Position numbers and translations under genes: made by a program. The notes under the pieces were generated by a model. That model saw only the letters and a program-made list of their open reading frames with translations, searched no databases and was not told the origin of the DNA. Positions 1-5,912 of a DNA stretch of 7,173 nt are shown here, one piece after another. Positions within the stretch are counted from its first letter, which is position 1. The number at the start of each line of letters is the position of its first letter. Origin of the DNA: Clostridia bacterium (GTDB taxonomy: Bacteria; Bacillota; Clostridia; Oscillospirales; Butyricicoccaceae); the NCBI GenBank assembly GCA_017407765.1, contig JAFQVZ010000063.1:1-7173 (forward strand), read 5' to 3'.

Positions 1-72
1 GCGGAGCCTGACGGGTGTTTGGCCAGCAGTCTTACGGCAGCCGCCATGATAACGGATAATTGCCTTGCCAAA

Positions 73-138
73 CCTCAGTCAGCTACGCTGACAGCTCCTT
101 TCAAAAGGAGCCTTGGACGCGAGGAGCCGTTCTCCAAG
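73..138. repeat. Two-hairpin intergenic palindromic repeat, copy A
   Basis: Two adjacent hairpins are visible. The first has arms GTCAGC (78-83) and GCTGAC (87-92) around a 3-base loop. The second has arms GCTCCTT (94-100) and AAGGAGC (105-111) around TCAA. A third, looser pairing joins CTTGGA (112-117) to TCCAAG (133-138). The same CTCAGTC-hairpin then CTCC-hairpin order recurs at 2687-2733 and 7084-7153, with different stem sequences that remain paired. No open reading frame crosses it. It ends about 30 bases before the transporter promoter. It resembles the short palindromic repeats scattered between genes in gut Clostridia (from memory, not searched). It could instead be a terminator for a gene to the left of the window. 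Confidence 0.7.
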
Positions 139-167
139 CCCTATTTCAAAAGCTTACTTTGAGGCTC

Positions 168-196
168 TTGATATATTTTCTATATAGATGTATAAT
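168..196 (+). promoter_or_regulatory. Sigma-70-type promoter of the transporter gene
   Basis: TTGATA (168-173) and TATAAT (191-196) are separated by exactly 17 bases, so the -35 matches consensus at five of six positions and the -10 at six of six. Transcription would begin near 203, about 30 bases before the ATG at 233. An upstream in-frame ATG at 188 lies inside this promoter and so cannot be on the transcript. Confidence 0.85.
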
Positions 197-220
197 CTTA
201 AGTCGGAAAATATAATATTA

Positions 221-225
221 AGGAG
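221..225 (+). promoter_or_regulatory. Ribosome binding site fixing the transporter start
   Basis: AGGAG lies 7 bases before the ATG at 233. The alternative ATG at 188 has no comparable site, which settles the start at 233. Confidence 0.85.
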
Positions 226-232
226 AAACAAA

Positions 233-1426
233 ATGAAGAAAAACAAGCTTATGGCTTATTTCTGCGTTATTGTGCTGTTTTATCTCGCAGCCAATTTCGC
301 CCACCCCGTAACTCCTACCCTGATCGTTGAAAGAGGCCTCGACTCTTCCATGTTCGGCGTTGCTCTTGCCGCCATGATGTTCGTCAACTTCCTCTTCTCT
401 CCCTTCTGGGGCAAGCTTTGCGGATATATCCCCACCAAGCGCATCATGCTCATCTGCGGCATCGGCTATGCCGTGGGCCAGGGCATCTTCGGCATGGCTC
501 AGAGCGAGGCCATGGTCGTCGGCGGCCGTATGTTTGCCGGCATCTTCACCGGCGGCATGTTCACAGCCTTTTCGAACTATGTTGTAAACACATCCTCCAG
601 CATCGAGGAGCGCGGCAAGAACCTGACCACCCTTATCACCATCCAGAACGTGGCATCGGCCTGCGGCTATTTTATCGGCGGCATGATGGGCATCGTTTCG
701 GTCGAGTTCGCCTTTGCCTGCCAGGTGGTCACCCTTATCATCACAGGCATCCTCTTCTTTATGGCCTGCGAGGACGACACACCCTATAAGCACAAGCCCG
801 AAAAGCCCCTTTCCATCAAGGAGGCCAACCCCTTCTCGGCCTTTGCCGCTGCCAAGGACTTTATGACTCCCATGCTCTTCCTGCTGTTTGCCACGGTTGC
901 CGTTTCGGGCATCGGCCAGAACAGCTATGAGCAGTGCTTCAACTATTTCATCAAGGACCAGTTCGGCATGGGCAGCCAGTATAACGGCACCATCAAGGCT
1001 GTTATCGCTGTTGTAACACTGGGCCTCAACACAACTCTGGGTATGTATCTCCAGAAGAAGACCGACGGCAACAAGACCTTCGTTCTCCCCATAATGGCCA
1101 GCACAGCCATCTCCTGCCTGATCCTCGTGTTCACACAGCAGCCCATCTTTATCGGCGCCTACATCATCTGGAGCGGCTTCAACGCCATCCGTCTTGCCAT
1201 GCTGCAGAATATCGTTGCATCGCGCACCACACCCGAGAACAGTAACACCGTAATGGGCTTCTATCAGTCGATGAACTCGCTGGGAAGCATCTTCGGCGCT
1301 CTGTTTGCCGGCCTTATCTACGACATGAACCCCATGCTGCCCTTCATGCTGGCGGCAGGCGCTTTCGGCTGCGCCTTCCTTATCGGCATGGTTTACATTA
1401 CAAAGTATAATAAGACAAAGGCATAA
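233..1426 (+). CDS. Major facilitator superfamily (MFS) transporter
   Basis: This 397-residue protein is a 12-helix inner-membrane secondary transporter of the MFS_1 class. The short basic N-terminus (MKKNK) leads into hydrophobic segments at roughly 7-27, 38-58, 68-88, 94-114, 135-155 and 158-178. A polar charged loop at 179-210 joins the halves, and a second set follows at roughly 211-230, 251-271, 282-300, 305-325, 343-363 and 369-389. The loop between helices 2 and 3 carries a motif-A-like stretch (GKLCGYIPTKR, 60-70) in which the usual acidic residue is replaced by glycine. Arg99 sits in a motif-B-like helix 4 (GGRMFAG), and GYFIGG (145-150) resembles the glycine-rich helix 5 motif. The length and motifs recall drug or metabolite exporters, but the substrate cannot be read from the sequence. 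It stands alone, with its own promoter and a terminator shared with the convergent LRR gene. Confidence 0.92.
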   Translation: MKKNKLMAYFCVIVLFYLAANFAHPVTPTLIVERGLDSSMFGVALAAMMFVNFLFSPFWGKLCGYIPTKRIMLICGIGYAVGQGIFGMAQSEAMVVGGRMFAGIFTGGMFTAFSNYVVNTSSSIEERGKNLTTLITIQNVASACGYFIGGMMGIVSVEFAFACQVVTLIITGILFFMACEDDTPYKHKPEKPLSIKEANPFSAFAAAKDFMTPMLFLLFATVAVSGIGQNSYEQCFNYFIKDQFGMGSQYNGTIKAVIAVVTLGLNTTLGMYLQKKTDGNKTFVLPIMASTAISCLILVFTQQPIFIGAYIIWSGFNAIRLAMLQNIVASRTTPENSNTVMGFYQSMNSLGSIFGALFAGLIYDMNPMLPFMLAAGAFGCAFLIGMVYITKYNKTKA

Positions 1427-1439
1427 AATAAGACAAAAA

Positions 1440-1471
1440 ATCCGCCTCCGGAATTGGAGGCGGATATTTTT
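1440..1471. terminator. Bidirectional intrinsic terminator between convergent genes
   Basis: A 9-bp perfect stem, TCCGCCTCC (1441-1449) with GGAGGCGGA (1456-1464), encloses a GGAATT loop. On the + strand it is followed by TATTTTTATTT, ending the transporter transcript 14 bases after its stop. On the - strand the hairpin is followed by TTTTTTG, ending the LRR transcript. A 32-base copy including the loop recurs at 2745-2776. Confidence 0.9.
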
Positions 1472-1485
1472 ATTTGGATGATACA

Positions 1486-2580
1486 TCAGATCACCTTAAA
1501 GGGAATACCGTTTTCTTTAGCATATTCTGTGGCATAAGAGCCCTTTGGGGCATAAATTGCAAGAGCACTGCATCCGTCAAAAGCTTTATAGCCGATCGTG
1601 GTCACACTTGCGGGGATATGTAGCGATTCGAGGGCATCGCATTCTCTGAAAGCCTCGTCGCCGATCTCGGTCACGCCGTCGGGAATATGTACCGACGTAA
1701 GAAACCAGCAATAACTGAAGGCACCGTCGCCAACTGAAGTCACAGTTTCCGGAACAATAACTTCCTTATTATTTCCATGATAGCTATACAGAGTATTTCG
1801 AACTGTAACAAATCCGTTTTCGCAAGCCAGCCCTTTGCAATTTCTGAAAGCAGCATCACCTATCGAAGTCACGCTGTCGGGGATGCTGAGCGATGCAAGA
1901 CTGCTGCAGTCTTCAAAAGCAAATTGACCAATTGAGACAGCACCGTCGGGAATATGTATTGATTCAAGACAGCCGCAATCCTGAAAAGCCCAATCGCCGA
2001 TAGAAGTCATGCTTTTGGGCAGCTTGATCGACGTAAGACTGCTGCATTTCAAGAAGGTTCCCATCCTGATAGAGGTAACACCATCGGGGATGTTGATTGA
2101 ATTAAGGCATCTGCAGTCTTCAAAAGCGCGTTCGCCGATCGAGGTCACGCTGTCGGGGATATGTATTGATGTAAGGCTGCTGCATTCCCAAAAAGCACAG
2201 TCACCAATAGAGGAAATACTGTTGGGAATGTGGATCGACACAAGACTGCTGCAGCCTTGAAAAGCCCCGCCGTCGATTGAGGTTACACCATCCGAAATAT
2301 AAATCGACTCAAGATATTGGCATTCGGCAAAAGCCATTTCGCCAATAGAGGTCACACTGTCGGGAATATTTACAGAGGCAAGAGCCCAACAATTATAAAA
2401 AGCAAATTGACCGATCGAAGTCACGCTGTCGGGGATATGGATCGATTTCAGACTGCGGCACCAGGCAAAAGCTTCATCGCCGATCGAGGTCACACCTTCG
2501 GGGATCACGACATCCCTATCGGTACCGTGATATTTTACAAGCACACCGTTTTCTATAACAAAATCACTTATATTAGGCAT
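1486..2580 (-). CDS. BspA-type leucine-rich-repeat protein (LRR_5 family)
   Basis: The 364-residue protein is almost entirely 23-residue leucine-rich repeats of the BspA/Treponema-pallidum type (consensus I.IPDSVTSIG..AF..C..L.S). Ten tandem units occupy residues 24-253 and three more occupy 274-342. A capping segment with a shared F-V and YHG pattern precedes each block (residues 7-23 and 257-273). The C-terminus (residues 343-364, APKGSYATEYAKENG) is the tail typical of this family. Such proteins usually mediate surface binding, but this one has no signal peptide, membrane segment, LPXTG or SLH anchor. The start is firm: AGGAGG lies 8 bases upstream, and an in-frame TAA immediately precedes the ATG, so no N-terminal extension is possible. 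Base composition appears lower in GC than in the neighbours. Function is unknown beyond a likely protein-binding solenoid. Confidence 0.93.
   Translation of the reverse strand: MPNISDFVIENGVLVKYHGTDRDVVIPEGVTSIGDEAFAWCRSLKSIHIPDSVTSIGQFAFYNCWALASVNIPDSVTSIGEMAFAECQYLESIYISDGVTSIDGGAFQGCSSLVSIHIPNSISSIGDCAFWECSSLTSIHIPDSVTSIGERAFEDCRCLNSINIPDGVTSIRMGTFLKCSSLTSIKLPKSMTSIGDWAFQDCGCLESIHIPDGAVSIGQFAFEDCSSLASLSIPDSVTSIGDAAFRNCKGLACENGFVTVRNTLYSYHGNNKEVIVPETVTSVGDGAFSYCWFLTSVHIPDGVTEIGDEAFRECDALESLHIPASVTTIGYKAFDGCSALAIYAPKGSYATEYAKENGIPFKVI
1555..2511 (-). repeat. 69-bp coding tandem repeats of the LRR gene
   Basis: Thirteen 69-base units each encode one 23-residue leucine-rich repeat. Ten run without interruption (1822-2511). 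After a 60-base spacer encoding the second cap, three more follow (1555-1761). On the + strand the motif GATCGAGGTCACGCTGTCGG and close variants recur once per unit. Unit 7 (residues 162-184) departs from consensus, with IRMGTF replacing the usual IG..AF. The array is a likely site of copy-number change by slippage or recombination. Confidence 0.9.
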
Positions 2581-2617
2581 TTATAAAGCCTCCTGAGTCA
2601 GAAAATCCATTAAATAA

Positions 2618-2646
2618 ATCATATCATAGCATCCTAATAGTTTCAA
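2618..2646 (-). promoter_or_regulatory. Sigma-70-type promoter of the LRR gene
   Basis: Read on the minus strand, TTGAAA (2646-2641) and TATGAT (2623-2618) are 17 bases apart, each five of six to consensus. A second, overlapping TATGAT (2628-2623) would leave only a 12-base spacer and is unlikely to be used. The start codon is about 38 bases downstream of the -10, which leaves room for a short leader with the AGGAGG site at 2594-2589. Confidence 0.75.
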
Positions 2647-2664
2647 GGATAGCGGCCTGAGCCA

Positions 2665-2733
2665 TTCAAAAGAAGCCTTGGATGCGCCCTCTCAGTCTGC
2701 TTCGCAGACAGCTCTCCCAAAGGGAGAGCCAAG
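2665..2733. repeat. Two-hairpin intergenic repeat, copy B, with a partial second unit
   Basis: The full unit has hairpin GTCTGC/GCAGAC (2695-2700, 2704-2709, loop TTC) and hairpin GCTCTCCC/GGGAGAGC (2711-2718, 2722-2729, loop AAA), ending CCAAG. Immediately to its left, 2665-2686 matches bases 100-121 of copy A at 20 of 22 positions, so a fragment of another unit abuts this one. It lies between the LRR promoter and the hairpin at 2745-2776 and carries no plausible gene. Confidence 0.75.
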
Positions 2734-2744
2734 TGAAATAAAAC

Positions 2745-2777
2745 ATCCGCCTCCGGAATTGGAGGCGGATATTTTTT
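2745..2777. terminator. Intrinsic terminator downstream of the SLH gene
   Basis: A 9-bp stem, TCCGCCTCC (2746-2754) with GGAGGCGGA (2761-2769), encloses loop GGAATT. Bases 2745-2776 are identical to 1440-1471 and in the same orientation. On the minus strand, where the SLH gene ends at 2831, the hairpin is followed by TGTTTTATTT, a moderate U-tract. On the + strand it is followed by ATTTTTT. It most likely ends the SLH transcript. Confidence 0.8.
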
Positions 2778-2826
2778 ATGCCATTTTGTCGAGAATGTCA
2801 GCCAGCTCACAGGCGCGGCAGGTGGG
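2776..2826 (-). pseudogene. Possible 3'-end remnant of a lost gene
   Basis: Just after the SLH gene's stop codon, another minus-strand frame reads PTCRACELADILDKMA followed by TAA at 2778-2776, with the terminator stem starting 6 bases later. The helix-like ELADILDKM ending, the codon choice (CTG, GAC, CTC, GCC) and the tight stop-to-terminator spacing are what a real gene end looks like. No start codon or body remains in this frame, which runs into the SLH gene only as a shadow. It may be chance, and no family is recognised. Confidence 0.25.
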
Positions 2827-2830
2827 GATA

Positions 2831-5800
2831 TCAGTTGGCCTTGGTCTCGAAGGTGAAGGTATATGCATCGTTAAGGTCGCCGTCCTCGTTCATAATGGTG
2901 CCTTCGAGGAGGGTGACGTAATAGATATAGCCTTCCGAGAGCTTGCTTGTGGGCATCAGGGTGACGATGGTGCCCGTTGTGTCGATGGCTGCGCCAAAGG
3001 AGACCTTGGTGCCCGTCTTGCTGCCGCGGCGGATCTGAATGGCCTCCGATGCAAGGTAAGAGGAGGTCAGCTCATTTCCCTCTGTGTCGGTGATGGGCTC
3101 GTCAAAGGCCAGCATGATGATGGTGGAGGCCGATGTGTCGGTGGAGCCGTCGAAGGGATAGGTCTCGATGGGGGCAAGGGTGCCGCCCGACTGGCTGCCC
3201 ACCGTGAAGCTGAAGGTGTGCTCGGCATTCATGTTGCCCGCCTTGTCGGTGAAGGCGCCCTCGTCTACCATGACGAAGTATTTTGTGCCCGAGGCAAGGT
3301 TCTTTGTGGGGGTGAGCTCGATGATCTTCTTGCTGGAGCTTACCGTTACCGAATAGGGCACCTCGAGGCCGGTGGCCGAGCCCTTGCGGATGGTGATCCA
3401 GTCTTCAACATCGGCTGCCGTGAGGGTGCCGCCCTCGAAGTCATAGAGATATTCGGGATAGATGAGGATGATCGAGCTGTCGGGAGCTACCTCGGTGTCG
3501 CCCTTCTCGGGAGAGGTGGCTGTGACGGTGAAGAGCTCGTCGGCCTCGTCGATAAGCTCGCCCGAGGTGACGAAGGAGAAGCTCTGCTCGGGGATGGGCT
3601 CGTAGCTGCTGTCGAGCAGCATATCCTCGTTGATGACGATGATATATTCGGTGCCGCGCTTAAGGGTCTCTTCGGGGATGATGGTGATGCGCTCTTTATC
3701 CTTGCTGATGGTGGCCACGATGTCGACCTCATTTCCCTTGGTGCTGCCCTCATACATGGTGAAGGCATACTTGGAGAGGTAGGTGGGCAGAAGCTCGTCG
3801 CCCCAGTCGTCATAAATGGCTGTGCCGAAGTCGAACACGAACTCGGTGTCGCGGTCGATGCTGCCCGAGCCGGAGGGAGGTGTGACCTCGGGAACGATGC
3901 CGTCGACCTTGGAGGTGGTGAAGCTCCAGCTCATCTTCTCGTTGAGGTTTTCGAACTCGTCGGAGAGCTTTTCGGCCTTGATGACGACATAATACTTTGT
4001 GCCCATGTCGAAATCTTCGTCGGGGATGATGGTGATGGTCTGCTTATCCTTGCTGAGGGATACCGTGAAGTCGAGCAGAGTGCCGCCCGATGTGTTTTCA
4101 CGCAGCTGCAGGGCGCCGGTCAGATAAGATGCCGTCAGGGCCGAGCCGTCGGCGCGGTAGACGGGCTCGCTGAACATGATCTTGGGAAGGGCATCGATGG
4201 GGACGTTCTTTGCCGAGATGATGGGATATACCTCGGGGATGGGGAACTCGCCGTCATCCTCATCGTCGGAGGGGAGGCTTTCGCCCTCGCCTGTTGTGAA
4301 CTTGATCTTATATTCCTCATTAACTGCGCCGCTTGCGTTTGTGAATGCGCCTTCCTTAACGACGAGGTAATATGCCGTTTCGGGCTCAAGAGGCTCGTCG
4401 GGAACGACAGTGATCAGCTTGCCGTCGGAGGTGATGTCGGCCTCAAAGAGGGTCTTTGTGCCGTTGAGGCTGCTGCGTCTGAGCTCGAGGGCCGATTCGA
4501 TATAGGAGGAGGTCAGCGCCTTGCCCTCGTCATTGAGAGCCTTGTCGCTGAAGGTGATGAAGATCTCGCTGTCGAAGGGGAAGTTATTTGTGCCGTGCTT
4601 GGGTGCGAAGGTCATTTCGAGAGGCTCGAAGGTGGGGTCGACCGAGGGGGCCTCGCCGTTGATCTTTTCGGGGAGGGTCTCATAGCTTACGTCATCGGCA
4701 TTCTCGGTGACCGATACGATCCTGCCCTCGCCGGTGAAGTCGCAGGAGGCGTTTACTGTGGCTGAGGTCAGGACTGTGTCCTCTGCAAGGTCGACCGTTG
4801 TGCCGGCTGCCTTGGAGCTTACCGAAAGCTCCTTGACCGAGCCGCTTGTCAGCCTGATCGTGCCTGCTGCCAGCGCCTCGACCTTGTCGAAGGCGCCGCT
4901 GAGGGTGACGGTGGGAGAATTGAGCGAGCCGCCGAGGGTGACATTCTTAAAGCCTGCGCCTGCCCCCGCAAGGTTCGACTCGACGAGGGTGCAGGTGGTG
5001 GAGGCATAGACGTTATTGACTGTGGATGTGCCGACCGCGGCAATGCCGGTCTGGAAATTGCTGTTGACCGTCATGTTGGAAACATTGGTGTTTGACAGGC
5101 GGATGCCCGAGGTGCCGCCGCCGTTTATCAGCATGGTGCCGAGGATGCGGCAGTTATTGAAGGTGACGTTGCCCGAAGCAAGCGCGTCGGAGATGATAAC
5201 GTTGCCGGTGATGATCCAGTTGGAATAGGTCTGGCCCGAAGCGCTGACCGTCAGGTTGGCCGACGAGACCTTTTCGCCCGAAAGGATAGATTCGATGATC
5301 TTGACGGCTTCGGCGCGGGTCAGGTTGCCCTTGGGGTTGAAGTTGCCCAGGTTGTCGCCTGCCATATAGCCCTTGGAATACACCGTCTTTGCGCCGCTGA
5401 GGGCCCACGATGCGATGGTGCCGCTGTCCTTGAGGGCAGATATGTTCTTTTCGGAGGAGGGCGATGTTACGATGCGTGCGATGACGACGGCTGCCTCCTG
5501 ACGGGTGATCTTGTTGCCGCCGAGGAAGGTGTTGTCTTCATAGCCGCCGATATAGCCTGCGGCAACCGCCTTCTGCACCTCTTTATAATACCAGTGGGAC
5601 GAGCTTACGTCCTTGAAGGAGATGTTCGCGGTGGCCGAGAGGCCAAGGGCGTTGTTCAGCATCTTGCAGAACTCGGCACGGGTGACCGGCTGGTTGGGGC
5701 GGAAGGTGCCGTCGTCATAGCCGGTGACATAGCCGCGCTGAACAGCCGTTTCGATATAGCTCTTGGCCCAGTGGTGGGTGATGTCGCTGAGGCCGGCGGC

Positions 5801-5875
5801 ATTTGCCGTTATCATAAGGCCCGACAGCATCACGGCCGCAAGCATGAGAGAGATAAAGCGGGATATCTTTTTCAT
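2831..5875 (-). CDS. Exported SLH-domain surface protein with five Ig-like domains
   Basis: This 1014-residue protein has a clear signal peptide (MKK, hydrophobic core about 7-22, likely cleavage after ANA at 26). Three S-layer-homology domains follow at about 29-75, 87-132 and 148-198. They carry GYDDGTF, GYEDNTF and GNFNP motifs and TRAE/TRQE motifs (65-68, 125-128, 187-190), the type known to bind pyruvylated secondary cell-wall polymers. Residues 204-400 are rich in Asn, Thr, Ser and Gly with short alternating strands (ITGNVIIS, GNVTFNNC, GTMLINGGG) and look like a parallel beta-solenoid. Five Big_5/SbsA-like Ig domains follow at about 415-528, 547-655, 660-771, 782-892 and 899-1011, each with an LT.SYL/R..S..G segment and most closing with F.FTT-like strands. 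An acidic linker (531-541) separates the first two. AAAGGA (5891-5886) lies 10 bases before the ATG. The 37-base gap to the upstream dehydrogenase suggests co-transcription. It is a wall-attached structural or adhesive protein, with no catalytic domain seen. Confidence 0.9.
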   Translation of the reverse strand: MKKISRFISLMLAAVMLSGLMITANAAGLSDITHHWAKSYIETAVQRGYVTGYDDGTFRPNQPVTRAEFCKMLNNALGLSATANISFKDVSSSHWYYKEVQKAVAAGYIGGYEDNTFLGGNKITRQEAAVVIARIVTSPSSEKNISALKDSGTIASWALSGAKTVYSKGYMAGDNLGNFNPKGNLTRAEAVKIIESILSGEKVSSANLTVSASGQTYSNWIITGNVIISDALASGNVTFNNCRILGTMLINGGGTSGIRLSNTNVSNMTVNSNFQTGIAAVGTSTVNNVYASTTCTLVESNLAGAGAGFKNVTLGGSLNSPTVTLSGAFDKVEALAAGTIRLTSGSVKELSVSSKAAGTTVDLAEDTVLTSATVNASCDFTGEGRIVSVTENADDVSYETLPEKINGEAPSVDPTFEPLEMTFAPKHGTNNFPFDSEIFITFSDKALNDEGKALTSSYIESALELRRSSLNGTKTLFEADITSDGKLITVVPDEPLEPETAYYLVVKEGAFTNASGAVNEEYKIKFTTGEGESLPSDDEDDGEFPIPEVYPIISAKNVPIDALPKIMFSEPVYRADGSALTASYLTGALQLRENTSGGTLLDFTVSLSKDKQTITIIPDEDFDMGTKYYVVIKAEKLSDEFENLNEKMSWSFTTSKVDGIVPEVTPPSGSGSIDRDTEFVFDFGTAIYDDWGDELLPTYLSKYAFTMYEGSTKGNEVDIVATISKDKERITIIPEETLKRGTEYIIVINEDMLLDSSYEPIPEQSFSFVTSGELIDEADELFTVTATSPEKGDTEVAPDSSIILIYPEYLYDFEGGTLTAADVEDWITIRKGSATGLEVPYSVTVSSSKKIIELTPTKNLASGTKYFVMVDEGAFTDKAGNMNAEHTFSFTVGSQSGGTLAPIETYPFDGSTDTSASTIIMLAFDEPITDTEGNELTSSYLASEAIQIRRGSKTGTKVSFGAAIDTTGTIVTLMPTSKLSEGYIYYVTLLEGTIMNEDGDLNDAYTFTFETKAN

Positions 5876-5912
5876 ATATGTATTTTCCTTTCTGCAGTTT
5901 TGATACGCACGA

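Noticed and set aside
17..73. Inverted pair GTTTGGC (17-23) and GCCAAAC (67-73)
   Set aside because: The arms are only 7 bases with a 43-base gap and no extension of pairing, so chance is likely. Otherwise bases 1-72 show no gene or clear signal.
188..232. N-terminal extension of the transporter from ATG 188
   Set aside because: The -10 box (191-196) lies within the extension, and AGGAG is placed for the ATG at 233.
218..1486. A 422-codon minus-strand frame opposite the transporter
   Set aside because: It is rich in His, Gly, Asp and Ala with no recognisable domain, and runs through the terminator and back across the transporter. The + strand gene has a promoter, a ribosome site and clear membrane topology.
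1555..2511. Regular 69-base periodicity considered as a CRISPR or noncoding tandem array
   Set aside because: The repeats are in frame, encode canonical leucine-rich units and have no unique spacers. There are no cas genes.
2778..2921. Small + strand frame starting at ATG 2778, with GGAGG at 2761-2765
   Set aside because: The GGAGG is half of the terminator stem and lies 12 bases away. The frame runs antisense into the SLH gene and shows no protein-like pattern.
2678..4765. A 695-codon open frame on the + strand opposite the SLH gene
   Set aside because: Its product is a low-complexity run rich in Gly, Asp, Glu, Leu and Val with no domain, it has no credible ribosome binding site, and it starts inside repeat copy B. 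It is the antisense shadow of a GC-biased gene.
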